A stretch of DNA of 64,000 nt from Paenibacillus ferrarius. GTDB taxonomy: Bacteria; Bacillota; Bacilli; Paenibacillales; NBRC-103111. The position numbers and the translations under genes were made by a program. Shown in pieces: positions 42,774-51,860 of the stretch; the first letter of the stretch is position 1, and the number at the start of each line of letters is the position of its first letter. The notes under the pieces are model-generated. The model was given only the letters and a program-made list of their open reading frames with translations, was not told where the DNA came from and ran no database searches. Where the stretch lies: NCBI RefSeq assembly GCF_002027705.1, contig NZ_MBTG01000066.1, positions 186,001 through 250,000 on the forward strand. The letters are read 5' to 3'.

Positions 42774-44719
42774 ATATACTAAGTGCAGTCAACATTACCA
42801 AAACATTCGGTGACAAGGTGTTGTTCGATGATATCTCGTTCACGGTGAACGAGAAGCAGCGCATCGGTCTCATTGGCGTGAACGGCACAGGCAAGTCCAC
42901 GCTGCTGAAGCTGCTGGCGGGGCTGGAAACAGCGGATCGCGGCAAGCTTGTGCACGCGAACCATTTCCGCGTGGAATACTTGCCGCAGAACCCGGAGTTC
43001 GATCCGAACTCCACGGTCCTTGAGCAAGTATTTCACGGCGACACGCCGCTCATGAAGACGCTTCGCGACTATGAGCTGGCACTAGCAGAGCTGGAGCTCG
43101 ACGCTTCCAGCGAGAAGAAACAATCGCGGCTGTTCGCAGCCCAGTCGCGCATGGATGAACAAGGTGCCTGGGAAGCCAGCACCTTGGCCAAAACTGTGCT
43201 GATGAAGCTAGGCATCAGCCAGTTCGACAAGCCCGTCGGCCAGCTCTCCGGCGGTCAGCGCAAGCGCGTCGCCATGGCGCGCGTGCTGATTCAGCCCGCC
43301 GACCTGCTCATCCTGGATGAGCCGACGAACCATATTGATAACGAGACCGCCATCTGGCTCGAGGAATTCCTCGGCAAGTGGCGCGGCGCGCTGCTGCTCG
43401 TTACGCATGACCGGTACTTCCTGGAGCGGGTCACGAACCGCATGCTGGAGCTGGACCGGGGCAAGATCTACAGCTACGAGGGCAACTATGAGGCGTTCCT
43501 CGAGAAGAAAGCAGAGCGGATGGAATCCGAAGCATCCAGCGAAGACAAGCGGCAGAATCTGCTGCGCCGCGAGCTTGCATGGCTCCGTCGCGGCGCGAAA
43601 GCGCGCACGACGAAGCAGAAGGCGCGGATTCAGCGCGCCGAAGACCTGCGGGACCACAAAGTGGACGGTCCCGGAGAGAAGATGGACATGGCGCTGGCCG
43701 GCAGCCGCCTAGGCAAGAAGGTGATGGAGCTGGAAGCCATCACCAAGGCATTTGAGAGCGGGAAGCCGCTGCTCAGCGGCTTCAGCTACATCGTGATGCC
43801 GCGAGATCGGCTCGGCATCATCGGTCCGAACGGCAGCGGGAAATCGACGCTGCTGAACATGCTCGCTGGGCGGATTCAGCCCGACAGCGGCACGATTGAG
43901 ACCGGTACGACCGTGAAGCTGGCGTACTACACGCAAGAGAACGTCGAGATGGACGAGAAAATGCGCGTCATCGAGTACATCAAGGAAGCGGCTGAGCTTA
44001 TCCGCACGTCGGATGGAGAAACGATCTCAGCTTCGCAAATGCTGGAGCGATTTTTATTCTCACCAACATTGCAATGGTCGCCGATTGGAAAGCTGTCAGG
44101 AGGAGAGCGGCGCAGACTTTATTTGCTGCGTACCTTGATGGGCGAGCCGAATGTTCTGCTGCTCGATGAGCCGACGAATGACTTGGATATTCAAACTTTG
44201 ACCATACTGGAAGACTACTTGGATCAATTCCCAGGGGCTGTTATTACGGTGTCCCATGATCGCTATTTCTTGGATCGGACGGTTTCTCATTTATTCGCAT
44301 TTGACGGTCAAGGCCGAATTGAACCATACATTGGCAACTACTCGGATTACTTGGAAGAGAAACGGGAAGAGGAAGAAGCTGAGCAGGCTCGCAAGGAAAT
44401 GATACGCAATGCCAGCGCAGCCAAATCAGCTCCGTCTACTGCGGCGAGTTCGGCCCCAGCGGGGAATGCTTCGGGTTCGAGCCGTCCCAAGAAGCTTTCG
44501 TTCAAAGAACAAAAGGAATGGGACGAAATCGAAAATACCATTGCTTCCATAGAAGACAAAGCAGCAAGTTTGAAAAAGCAAATCGAATCGGCCGGAAGCG
44601 ATTTTGACCGTGTTCGTGATTTGTATGAGCAGGAGCAGCAAACCGCGGCTGATTTGGAAGCAGCGATGGAAAGATGGACATATTTATCCGAGCTAGTCGA
44701 AGAAATCGAACGCAAATAG
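42770..44719 (+). CDS. ABC-F family ATPase (Uup/YfmR-like)
   Basis: A 649-residue ABC-F protein. Site 1 is GVNGTGKST / LSGGQRKR / LLILDEPTNHID; site 2 is GPNGSGKST / LSGGERRR / LLLDEPTNDLD. The C-terminal ~85 residues form a coiled coil (DEIENTIASIEDKAASLKK...), characteristic of the Uup/YfmR branch that helps ribosomes at difficult stretches. Bases ~42,850-44,030 are clearly more GC-rich than the 3' third of the same gene. The ATG overlaps the peptidase stop. Confidence 0.9.
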   Translation: MNILSAVNITKTFGDKVLFDDISFTVNEKQRIGLIGVNGTGKSTLLKLLAGLETADRGKLVHANHFRVEYLPQNPEFDPNSTVLEQVFHGDTPLMKTLRDYELALAELELDASSEKKQSRLFAAQSRMDEQGAWEASTLAKTVLMKLGISQFDKPVGQLSGGQRKRVAMARVLIQPADLLILDEPTNHIDNETAIWLEEFLGKWRGALLLVTHDRYFLERVTNRMLELDRGKIYSYEGNYEAFLEKKAERMESEASSEDKRQNLLRRELAWLRRGAKARTTKQKARIQRAEDLRDHKVDGPGEKMDMALAGSRLGKKVMELEAITKAFESGKPLLSGFSYIVMPRDRLGIIGPNGSGKSTLLNMLAGRIQPDSGTIETGTTVKLAYYTQENVEMDEKMRVIEYIKEAAELIRTSDGETISASQMLERFLFSPTLQWSPIGKLSGGERRRLYLLRTLMGEPNVLLLDEPTNDLDIQTLTILEDYLDQFPGAVITVSHDRYFLDRTVSHLFAFDGQGRIEPYIGNYSDYLEEKREEEEAEQARKEMIRNASAAKSAPSTAASSAPAGNASGSSRPKKLSFKEQKEWDEIENTIASIEDKAASLKKQIESAGSDFDRVRDLYEQEQQTAADLEAAMERWTYLSELVEEIERK

Positions 44720-44839
44720 ACAAGGTGTAAAGCTCAAAGCAGCAAGATTCCTGCTAAGGAGAGACTTTAATCTTCGATTATTGCACCCTATCTATGATAT
44801 GATAGAACAAACTACTATAAAGGCAGGTATGTATTCCAC

Positions 44840-46453
44840 ATGATTAATGTTAATAACGTGACGCTTCGTTACGGCAAAAGAGCCTTGTTCGAAGACGCCA
44901 ATATTAAATTCACCCCAGGCAACTGTTACGGACTTATCGGTGCCAACGGTGCAGGTAAATCCACATTTCTAAAAATTCTTTCCGGCGAAATCGAGCCTAA
45001 CACAGGGGAAGTCAGCATCACTCCAGGCGAGAGAATGGCGGTATTGAAACAAAATCATTACGAGTTTGATGAAATCGAAGTTTTGAAAACGGTCGTTATG
45101 GGTCATTCTCGTTTATTTAAAATCATGGAAGAGAAGGATGCGCTTTACGCGAAAGCGGATTTCTCTGAAGAAGATGGCATGAGAGCCGCTGAACTTGAAG
45201 GCGAATTTCAGGATTTAGACGGCTGGCAGGCAGAATCCGATGCTGCTGAGCTTCTTATCGGTCTTGGCATTCCTACAAGCCTTCATGATACGAAAATGAA
45301 AGACGTTGACGGCAACGAAAAAGTGCGTGTCCTCTTGGCGCAAGCTTTGTTCGGCAATCCGAATATTTTGCTGCTCGATGAGCCTACCAACCATTTGAAC
45401 TTGGAATCGATTCGTTGGCTGGAGCACTTCTTATCCCGCTTCGAAGGCACCGTTATCGTCGTATCCCATGATCGTCACTTCCTGAACCAAGTATGTACGC
45501 ATATCGCGGATATTGATTTTGGCAAAATTCAAATGTACGTCGGCAACTATGACTGGTGGTACGAATCCAGCCAATTGGCGCTGCGCCTAACTAGAGATGC
45601 GAACAAGAAAACGGAAGAGAAACGTAAGGAGCTGGAAGCGTTTATTGCGCGCTTTAGTGCCAATGCCTCCAAATCCAAACAAGCGACTTCCCGTAAAAAG
45701 CAACTCGAGAAGCTTACGCTTGAAGATATTCGTCCTTCCAGCCGTAAATATCCGTTCATTCACTTCAAAGGTGAGCGTGAAGCCGGCAAACAACTGCTTG
45801 CTGTGGAGAGCTTGTCCAAAACAATTGACGGCGTTAAAGTATTGAATAATGTGACGTTCACACTCAATAAAGGGGATAAAGTCGCGTTTGTAGGCCCAGA
45901 CGGCATCGCCAAAACGACACTGTTCAAAATCCTGATGGGTGAAATGGAAGCAGATGAAGGCACATTCACATGGGGTGTTACGACTTCCCAAGCCTATTTC
46001 CCCAAAGACAGCCAGGATTACTTCAACTCTGATTTGAACTTGGTAGATTGGCTGCGTCAATATTCCAAGGATCCAGACGAATCATTCCTTCGCGGATTCT
46101 TAGGTCGTATGTTATTCTCAGGGGAAGAAGCTTTGAAGAAAGCGAATGTTCTTTCCGGGGGAGAAAAAGTGCGTTGTATGTTCTCTAAAATGATGCTGAG
46201 CGGCGCTAATGTGCTTATCCTTGATGAGCCTACGAACCACTTGGACTTGGAGTCCATCACAGCACTTAATAACGGACTTGTTGATTTCGATGGAACGATG
46301 CTGTTCGTATCTCATGACCATCAGTTCATTCAAACGATTGCTACCCGTGTTATGGAAATCACACCAAAAGGTCTTATCGACAAAATGCTTACGTATGATG
46401 AGTATCTGGAAAGTGAAGATGTGAAGAAACAACGCGAAACGCATTACGCGTAA
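44840..46453 (+). CDS. ABC-F family ATPase (YkpA/YbiT-like)
   Basis: A 537-residue ABC-F protein close in layout to B. subtilis YkpA. Site 1 has Walker A GANGAGKST and LLLDEPTNHLN, but its signature reads DVDGNEK instead of LSGGQ. Site 2 has Walker A GPDGIAKTT, with Ala before the lysine, followed by LSGGEK and LILDEPTNHLD. Some degeneracy of this kind may be normal for the YkpA/YbiT branch. The linker (~240-310) is lysine-rich. It is monocistronic, with its own leader and a bidirectional terminator behind. Confidence 0.9.
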   Translation: MINVNNVTLRYGKRALFEDANIKFTPGNCYGLIGANGAGKSTFLKILSGEIEPNTGEVSITPGERMAVLKQNHYEFDEIEVLKTVVMGHSRLFKIMEEKDALYAKADFSEEDGMRAAELEGEFQDLDGWQAESDAAELLIGLGIPTSLHDTKMKDVDGNEKVRVLLAQALFGNPNILLLDEPTNHLNLESIRWLEHFLSRFEGTVIVVSHDRHFLNQVCTHIADIDFGKIQMYVGNYDWWYESSQLALRLTRDANKKTEEKRKELEAFIARFSANASKSKQATSRKKQLEKLTLEDIRPSSRKYPFIHFKGEREAGKQLLAVESLSKTIDGVKVLNNVTFTLNKGDKVAFVGPDGIAKTTLFKILMGEMEADEGTFTWGVTTSQAYFPKDSQDYFNSDLNLVDWLRQYSKDPDESFLRGFLGRMLFSGEEALKKANVLSGGEKVRCMFSKMMLSGANVLILDEPTNHLDLESITALNNGLVDFDGTMLFVSHDHQFIQTIATRVMEITPKGLIDKMLTYDEYLESEDVKKQRETHYA

Positions 46454-46462
46454 GCATCCAAT

Positions 46463-46500
46463 AAAAAAGCGCCCTGATGTTTGACTCTCAGGGCGCTTTT
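46463..46500. terminator. Bidirectional terminator after ykpA-like gene
   Basis: AAAAAAGCGCCCTGA pairs with TCAGGGCGCTTTT; it lies between convergent genes. Confidence 0.88.
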
Positions 46501-46519
46501 GCCGCATGCAAAGCGTGAA

Positions 46520-46732
46520 CTAGCTGCCGCCTGTACGACGACGTTGATTGTTGACTTTTTTGGTCATTTGGCTTTTAGCGCTTTGATTGGCATTTCCAGC
46601 AGCTTTCGGGTTGGCTTTAGCCTCAGCTTGTTCGGCTTTTTTTTGGGCGAGTTTTTGTTTGATAGCATCAGCTAAACTGACTTTTCTGGGGCCTTTTTGT
46701 TCTTCTTGTTGATCTTGTGGCTTGTCTGACAT
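46520..46732 (-). CDS. Small basic hypothetical protein
   Basis: A 70-residue polar protein rich in Lys, Gln and Ala: SLADAIKQKLAQKKAEQAEAKANP and a basic tail (NNQRRRTGGS). A strong AAGAAGGTG ribosome site precedes the ATG, supporting translation. No domain is recognised. The tail resembles nucleic-acid-binding extensions, which is only a compositional hint. Confidence 0.75.
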   Translation of the reverse strand: MSDKPQDQQEEQKGPRKVSLADAIKQKLAQKKAEQAEAKANPKAAGNANQSAKSQMTKKVNNQRRRTGGS

Positions 46733-46804
46733 AGGAACACCTTCTTTACGTGGTATGACCTAAGTATAATCGAATCAGTGAAAAGATGAAAGAAGGTGTC
46801 CCGG

Positions 46805-47323
46805 ATGTTTGATCCAACAATCTATGACAATATCAAAGTCGTGTTGGAAGGAGCCGTTTATGATCTGGATTTAGAGGGTCATATCTTAATTACGCGACGG
46901 GAAGATCAAGTGGATCTATCTTCGATGTCGCGCACGTTTGCCATCGAGTTTACAAGGAAGATTGATAAGCCAAGCAAGGCCGAGATTAACCTGCATGTTC
47001 ATTTGAGTGATTTGGCCGCAGAGATTTTGGAGAATCCGACAGCCAAGCCAGGGTGCACCTTAACCATTAAGTTGTTCACCAAGGTAAAGGATCCGGAGCG
47101 GGATTGCAAACGGATTGCCGAAGAGCTGGGCTTGATTTGGGAACATCGCCCGCAAATTACACAGTCTCTTTCGTATACGTATGGCACAAGTCCGATTATT
47201 TATCGTAATCAAATTACTTTATCCTTTGGACGCAAAGTAGATGAAAGTCATCTGGATGATTTTCCGGATCTCATTGGATATGCTGCGGACAGCCTCGCTT
47301 GGCTGGATGAAAGAGGGACATAG
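46805..47323 (+). CDS. Conserved hypothetical protein
   Basis: A 172-residue soluble protein starting MFDPTIYDNIKVVLEGAVYDLD, of alternating strand/helix character, with no membrane segment or metal motif. I do not recognise the family with confidence. AGAAGGTG lies 7 bases before the ATG at 46805, so the GTG at 46796 is disfavoured. It ends four bases before the thioredoxin-like gene, so both are probably co-expressed. Confidence 0.75.
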   Translation: MFDPTIYDNIKVVLEGAVYDLDLEGHILITRREDQVDLSSMSRTFAIEFTRKIDKPSKAEINLHVHLSDLAAEILENPTAKPGCTLTIKLFTKVKDPERDCKRIAEELGLIWEHRPQITQSLSYTYGTSPIIYRNQITLSFGRKVDESHLDDFPDLIGYAADSLAWLDERGT

Positions 47324-47327
47324 AACG

Positions 47328-47648
47328 ATGCAGGAATTGACTCAGCAGGAGCTTATAGACCGGGTTAACCACAACGAAGAAGGGTCTTTTGCTGTATTTC
47401 TGTTTACACCCTTCTGCGGGACATGCAAAATAACAGAACGGATGCTGGAAATTATTAGGACAATGCAGCCAGATTTGCCTCTCGTTAAAAGCAATATCAA
47501 TTTTCTTCCACAACTTAGCCGCGAGTGGCAAATTACAAGTGTTCCATGTATAGTCATGTTAGAAGCAGGGAAAGAGAATACATTTATGTATCGTATGCAA
47601 TCTGTAGATGAGCTGTACCGCAGACTTTTGCCGCTTATAAATAACTAA
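47328..47648 (+). CDS. Thioredoxin-like protein
   Basis: A 106-residue thioredoxin-fold protein with the redox motif CGTC (Cys30, Cys33) in FTPFCGTCK and a conserved cis-proline in TSVPCIVML. It resembles B. subtilis YusE/YtpP-type thioredoxin-like proteins. An extra Cys follows the cis-proline. It lacks a signal peptide, so is cytosolic. It is in tandem with the upstream hypothetical gene. Confidence 0.85.
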   Translation: MQELTQQELIDRVNHNEEGSFAVFLFTPFCGTCKITERMLEIIRTMQPDLPLVKSNINFLPQLSREWQITSVPCIVMLEAGKENTFMYRMQSVDELYRRLLPLINN

Positions 47649-47674
47649 CGGATCAAAGAAAGGAATGGTTTGAA

Positions 47675-48061
47675 ATGAGTTTTCAAATTGGAGATCGTGT
47701 AACAGCTGAGTATAAAACAGGGGTATATTACGGTGAAGTTGTGGAAATGTCAACGACAATGAAAGCAGCAGTTCGCATTTTGGCTGTGAAGGAACATCCG
47801 ACACAAGGAGATCTGCATAATCCAATGGATTCTAGTGTGGCTTTCTTTCATCAACGCCGGGCGTTGTCGAATCAAGAGATTGCTTTGATGCCTATTTCAA
47901 CGATACGTCTTTACTCAGGGGTCGTTCCCGAGTATCAAGATTCTCTGAAGAGAGCGTTATCGGCGCAAATAAGTAAGTTGTCAGATATGGAAGCATGGGC
48001 CAGACGCTCTCTGCAGGAGCTTGATCAATTGCAGCAGGAGTATTTTCCTCAATCGAATTAA
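47675..48061 (+). CDS. kapB: Kinase-associated protein B (KapB)
   Basis: A 128-residue protein matching KapB, which in B. subtilis helps activate the sporulation phosphorelay through KinB. Matching features are the N-terminal SH3-like barrel (GDRVTAEYKTGVYYGEVVE), the LAVKEHPTQGDLHNP block, FFHQRRALS, and the helical C-terminus with WARRSLQELDQLQQEYF. GAAAGGAATGG precedes the ATG. It overlaps by four bases the convergent gene at 48058. Confidence 0.88.
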   Translation: MSFQIGDRVTAEYKTGVYYGEVVEMSTTMKAAVRILAVKEHPTQGDLHNPMDSSVAFFHQRRALSNQEIALMPISTIRLYSGVVPEYQDSLKRALSAQISKLSDMEAWARRSLQELDQLQQEYFPQSN

Positions 48062-48279
48062 GAAACTTCCAAATACAACTTGGTACCATCGTTATATTTG
48101 AAAATGGCGACATCCCCAATGATCTCAATCATCGAGATCATTTTTAATTTCTTGCGGAATTCAAAATGAAGTTCAAATTCCTTAAGTTTACTTGATAGCA
48201 GCTCCATATGTGAATGGCGTTGTGTGAAATTAAGAACAGGGATGGATTTGTTTTTGAATCGAATGTTAATTGCTTGCAT
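48058..48279 (-). CDS. Small hypothetical protein
   Basis: A 73-residue basic protein (start MQAINIRFKNKSIPVL, end FKYNDGTKLYLEVS). A perfect AAGGAGG lies 8 bases upstream of its ATG, which supports a real gene. I recognise no domain. It is convergent with kapB and has its own promoter region of 270 bp, shared with the oxidoreductase gene. Confidence 0.7.
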   Translation of the reverse strand: MQAINIRFKNKSIPVLNFTQRHSHMELLSSKLKEFELHFEFRKKLKMISMIEIIGDVAIFKYNDGTKLYLEVS

Positions 48280-48427
48280 GTTGAGTCCTCCTTCACGTTT
48301 TCCATCAGGAAAACTGACCTTGTAAATGACATCCTTACGTTCATATTACCCTTTTAGGATACATTTCAAATGTTAGATTAGTTTGTGACAAACTATTAAA
48401 AAAGTTTTAGCAACTTATTATATGTAA

Positions 48428-48453
48428 AGAACTGCCCAAAGTGGGCTAGTTCC
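48428..48453. other. Hairpin in the 48.3-48.5 kb spacer
   Basis: GAACT-GCCCA pairs with TGGGC-T-AGTTC around AAG. No strong T-tract follows on the plus strand; role unknown. Confidence 0.45.
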
Positions 48454-48481
48454 ATAAATATTAATTACATGATTTACACGG

Positions 48482-48510
48482 TTGCGAGGAAAGTTAACCC
48501 CATTTATAAT
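48482..48510 (+). promoter_or_regulatory. Promoter of the Gfo/Idh/MocA gene
   Basis: TTGCGA (48482-48487), 17-base spacer, TATAAT (48505-48510), 40 bases before the start codon: a good vegetative (sigma-A) promoter. Confidence 0.75.
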
Positions 48511-48549
48511 AAGTAAGATTGTATGTAAACAAGCTCGGGAGGTAACGAA

Positions 48550-49626
48550 ATGACGACAGGAAAACCAACTCGCATAGGTATTATTGGTTCTGGGAATATA
48601 GGCAATGTGCATATGGAAGTATTGAAACAAGTGCCTGAAGCACAAATTACGGCGGTAACGGACGCCTATTTGCCATTAGCGGAAGCGCGGGCCAAAGAGC
48701 ATGACATCGAGCGTGTGTATGACAGCACGGAGAAATTGTTGGCAGACCCGTCGATTGATGCCGTTGTTATTGCGGTGTCCAATGAGTGGCATGCCCCTAT
48801 CGCTGTACAAGCCTTGGAAGCGGGCAAGCACGTCATGCTGGAGAAACCGATGGCCCTTAACTTGGCATCGGCCAAACAAATTGTGGAAGCTGAGCGTAAA
48901 GCGGGGAAAATCCTGATGATTCCTCATCAGCTGCGCTGGGACGCTCTCTCCATGGCTGTTAAACAGCAGGCGGAGAAAGGTGCGCTAGGCCATATTTATC
49001 ATGCGAAAGCAGGTTGGTTAAGACGCAAAGGGATTCCTGGCTGGGGAACTTGGTTTACGCAAATGGATAAATCCGGTGGCGGGCCGTTGATTGATCTTGG
49101 CGTGCATATGTTGGATTTGTCCCTCTACTTGATGGGAAATCCGAAGCCGGTTTCGGTTTATGGGGCAACGTATGCCGAATTCGGTCCACGCAAAAAAGGG
49201 ATTGGCTCCTGGGGAGCTCCGAACTGGGCAGGTCACTATGATGTTGAAGACTTAGCCACAGCGTTGATCAAATTGGATAACGGCGCTACATTGTCACTGG
49301 ATGTTAGCTGGGCAGCGTTGATCGAAACGGACAGTCAGCCTTATGTGCAGCTTCTGGGAAGCGAAGGCGGGGCTTCGATTCGAGGAACCAAAGGGAAGCT
49401 GTTCGCCGAAATGTTTGATCGTGAAGCTGACATAGACCTCACGGTTCCTGAATTCGATGAAGGCCCGCGTGTACGGATGGCGAGACATTTCCTTTCCTGT
49501 ATCGAAAGCGGCTTGCCGCCCATCACTTCTGTCATGACAGGGTATACGAATAATTTAATCCTGGATGCGATCTACCGTTCTTCGCAAACCGGCAATGAAG
49601 TGAAATTGGACTGGGACATCGAGTAG
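48550..49626 (+). CDS. Gfo/Idh/MocA family oxidoreductase
   Basis: A 358-residue NAD(P)-dependent sugar or inositol dehydrogenase-like protein. The Rossmann motif IGIIGSGNIGNVH opens the N-terminal domain; LEKPMALN carries the conserved EKP; GGGPLIDLGVHMLDLSLYLMG carries the conserved Asp and His of the C-terminal domain. The substrate is not predictable, and no sugar transporter or regulator is adjacent. GGGAGGT precedes the ATG. Confidence 0.9.
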   Translation: MTTGKPTRIGIIGSGNIGNVHMEVLKQVPEAQITAVTDAYLPLAEARAKEHDIERVYDSTEKLLADPSIDAVVIAVSNEWHAPIAVQALEAGKHVMLEKPMALNLASAKQIVEAERKAGKILMIPHQLRWDALSMAVKQQAEKGALGHIYHAKAGWLRRKGIPGWGTWFTQMDKSGGGPLIDLGVHMLDLSLYLMGNPKPVSVYGATYAEFGPRKKGIGSWGAPNWAGHYDVEDLATALIKLDNGATLSLDVSWAALIETDSQPYVQLLGSEGGASIRGTKGKLFAEMFDREADIDLTVPEFDEGPRVRMARHFLSCIESGLPPITSVMTGYTNNLILDAIYRSSQTGNEVKLDWDIE

Positions 49627-49642
49627 ACAGGGGCTGCACAAA

Positions 49643-50278
49643 GTGAATTGGGAGTTATTTAGTATCATCGGAACGATTGCTTTCGCTGTGAGTGGAGCCA
49701 TAGTTGCGATGGAAGAGGAATACGATATATTAGGTGTATATGTCCTTGGGCTTGTTACGGCTTTCGGCGGAGGGATTATTCGGAACTTGTTGATCGGCAA
49801 GCCGATTGTCCTTCTCTGGGAGCAAGGGTTGTATTTCCAAATTGCCCTGTTTGCCATGACACTTGTTTTCTTTATGCCTGTTCGATTCATCAAAATGTGG
49901 AAAACGTGGGAAGCTTTCTTCGATGCGATTGGGCTTGCAGCCTTCTCCATCCAAGGGGCGATTTATGCTACGAATATGGGACATCCGCTTAGCGCGATTA
50001 TCGTCGCGGCGGTTTTGACGGGGATTGGCGGCGGGATGGTCCGTGATGTTCTGGCAGGCCGTAAACCATTGGTGCTCAAAGACGAGATTTATGCCGTTTG
50101 GGGCATGCTGGCTGGCGCATTGGTCGGGCTAGGCTGGATGCAGGGAACTTGGCAGCTAGCCATACTTTTTGTTTTAATTGTTACCCTAAGAATGCTTTCT
50201 GTCTTTTTCAAATGGAAGCTGCCGAAGCGTTCTTTGCGCGGTGCATTGCCCGAGGGGACACGTAGATCGGAGTTCTAA
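49643..50278 (+). CDS. TRIC-family (UPF0126) membrane cation channel
   Basis: A 211-residue membrane protein with two repeats of a three-helix unit, each containing the glycine-rich signature: LVTAFGGGIIRNLL and VLTGIGGGMVRDVL. This is typical of prokaryotic TRIC channels, which form homotrimers conducting monovalent cations. The start is GTG with AGGGG upstream. It follows the oxidoreductase gene by 16 bases, so probably is co-transcribed. Confidence 0.9.
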   Translation: MNWELFSIIGTIAFAVSGAIVAMEEEYDILGVYVLGLVTAFGGGIIRNLLIGKPIVLLWEQGLYFQIALFAMTLVFFMPVRFIKMWKTWEAFFDAIGLAAFSIQGAIYATNMGHPLSAIIVAAVLTGIGGGMVRDVLAGRKPLVLKDEIYAVWGMLAGALVGLGWMQGTWQLAILFVLIVTLRMLSVFFKWKLPKRSLRGALPEGTRRSEF

Positions 50279-50313
50279 CATTGATTTATCCATAGCTGGA
50301 AGGAGTGGTTCAA

Positions 50314-50793
50314 GTGGAAGCCTCATTATCCACCTTGCACAAGATATCTGCAGAGACCATCGAAGCGCGCATTACAGCTGTGAAGGAACTGCTTCAAACA
50401 GAGCTTGATCTGTATGAAGTGTCCAAGGACGTTGATACAGGTGAGCATTACCTGCATTATGCTTACATGCACCGGGACTTTTCCAACACGGGCGAACCGG
50501 AGTCATTTCATTATTTGCTTCCTATTGACAGCGATGATGTGCTTGGCATGATATTTGGCGAACAGGGGTATGCGTATCCCGAACATTGGCAGAAACCCTT
50601 TTTAAGGAATGGCCCGGAAGGGTTCTATATATGGTTTGACCCTGCCCATGAGCTGGAACAATCGGAAGATGAAGCCATCGCAGCAGATTTGTTGAGCAAG
50701 CTTCGCGCATTCAAAGAACATGGCAATCCAGATCCGGAAGCCGTTCGCAAACTGCTGGAAGAACTTGATCAAACTCGCAAGAAAGAAGAATAA
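50314..50793 (+). CDS. Conserved hypothetical protein
   Basis: A 159-residue acidic soluble protein without recognised domain. The middle contains HYLHYAYMHRDF and FHYLLPIDSDDVLG, and the C-terminus is charged and helical (ELDQTRKKEE). GTG 50314 is chosen because GGAAGGAGTGG lies 8-10 bases upstream. Terminator hairpin behind it. Confidence 0.75.
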   Translation: MEASLSTLHKISAETIEARITAVKELLQTELDLYEVSKDVDTGEHYLHYAYMHRDFSNTGEPESFHYLLPIDSDDVLGMIFGEQGYAYPEHWQKPFLRNGPEGFYIWFDPAHELEQSEDEAIAADLLSKLRAFKEHGNPDPEAVRKLLEELDQTRKKEE

Positions 50794-50827
50794 TTACGAT
50801 TCCGATCAAGCAAATGAATAAGCAAGA

Positions 50828-50866
50828 AGCCTGCTTTGCCGTTTAACGGCGGCGGGCTTTTTTTTG
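50828..50866 (+). terminator. Rho-independent terminator
   Basis: AGCCTGC pairs with GCGGGCT, inner CCGTT/AACGG, then TTTTTTTT. Confidence 0.9.
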
Positions 50867-50943
50867 TTTGGTAAAAATCAGGATAAATGTCCATATTAAC
50901 GATAATGTCATCTGCAAGAAGGAGAGAGGGGGGATGTGGAATC

Positions 50944-51099
50944 ATGCCGGCAGCTTCTTATCAATTTGCTAATCTTGATGCACGAGAAGATCTTTTAGAA
51001 GATCTGCGCAGCCTGGAGTCACGAATGAAGGATGAATTAGGTATGGATGTGGCTTTGATTGCGTATAGCCAAGATGATGTTGAAACGAATAAGGATTAA
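50944..51099 (+). CDS. Small acidic hypothetical protein
   Basis: A 51-residue acidic protein (MPAASYQFANLDAREDLL, RMKDELGMDVALIAYSQDD). GAGAGGGGGG lies about 10 bases before the ATG. A longer frame from 50887 includes that ribosome site and is unlikely. It lies 24 bases before a sporulation lipoprotein gene, so they may share a transcript. Family not recognised. Confidence 0.6.
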   Translation: MPAASYQFANLDAREDLLEDLRSLESRMKDELGMDVALIAYSQDDVETNKD

Positions 51100-51123
51100 T
51101 GTTGTCTAGAAAGAGGGGTTCAC

Positions 51124-51828
51124 ATGAAAAAAACGATGTCCAAAATCGTCATATCCGCTATGCTCGTTGTCATGGTGACGGGTTGTGGCTCGGCCGGTTC
51201 GCATAATCAGGCTGGTGCAAGCTCATCCAATCCGCATGCGGGGAGTTGGGACACAAGCCTTAGAAACAATGAGAATGCGTCCCTCGGAGCTAAAAGTGTC
51301 AACAAGTCTCCGCAGCCTACGGCGATGGTAGCTACCCTTGATAACATAAAAGCGCATAATAACACGCATCTCACCTTAAACAGGGATTTGGCAGATCAAG
51401 TGATTCAAGCAGCGCATTTGGGATCAACGGCAGTAGCGCTTACGGATCATAATATTTATGTTGCGGTAGATATGGGCGGAATGCAGGCAATGGGAGCTAA
51501 TGATGAGATCAAGATGCTTAGCAAGACCAATGATCCTGAAAATGGAGCAGGTTTATTTGGCTCAGGGGTTGGTGCTCAATTAGATTGGCTCTCTGCCAAG
51601 CCGCTTCCTGCGGAAAGCGCGAATGCGATCAGGCATCTGCTCACGCGCATTTATCCGGATGCGAATATTTTCATCTCAACCAACCCGCATTTCGTCAACC
51701 GGATGATGTACTATGATGGCCAGCAGCGAAACAACAAAAGAATGGATACTTTCTTGAATGAATTTAATACTATGATTCAGTATACCTTCCCGACTTACTC
51801 AACGGGGCAAAAGCAAGTGCTGCCGTAA
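51124..51828 (+). CDS. YhcN/YlaJ-family sporulation lipoprotein
   Basis: A 234-residue lipoprotein with signal peptide and lipobox VTGC (Cys at ~22), then a Ser/Gly/Asn-rich tether and the YhcN/YlaJ domain (~85-210: NRDLADQVIQAAHLGSTAVALTDHNIYVAVDM, LLTRIYPDANIFISTNPHFVNRM). In Bacillus such proteins are in the spore inner membrane and affect germination or outgrowth. GAGGGG precedes the ATG. Confidence 0.88.
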   Translation: MKKTMSKIVISAMLVVMVTGCGSAGSHNQAGASSSNPHAGSWDTSLRNNENASLGAKSVNKSPQPTAMVATLDNIKAHNNTHLTLNRDLADQVIQAAHLGSTAVALTDHNIYVAVDMGGMQAMGANDEIKMLSKTNDPENGAGLFGSGVGAQLDWLSAKPLPAESANAIRHLLTRIYPDANIFISTNPHFVNRMMYYDGQQRNNKRMDTFLNEFNTMIQYTFPTYSTGQKQVLP

Positions 51829-51860
51829 AACGCAAGGATTTGAATCATAACAAGAGAATT

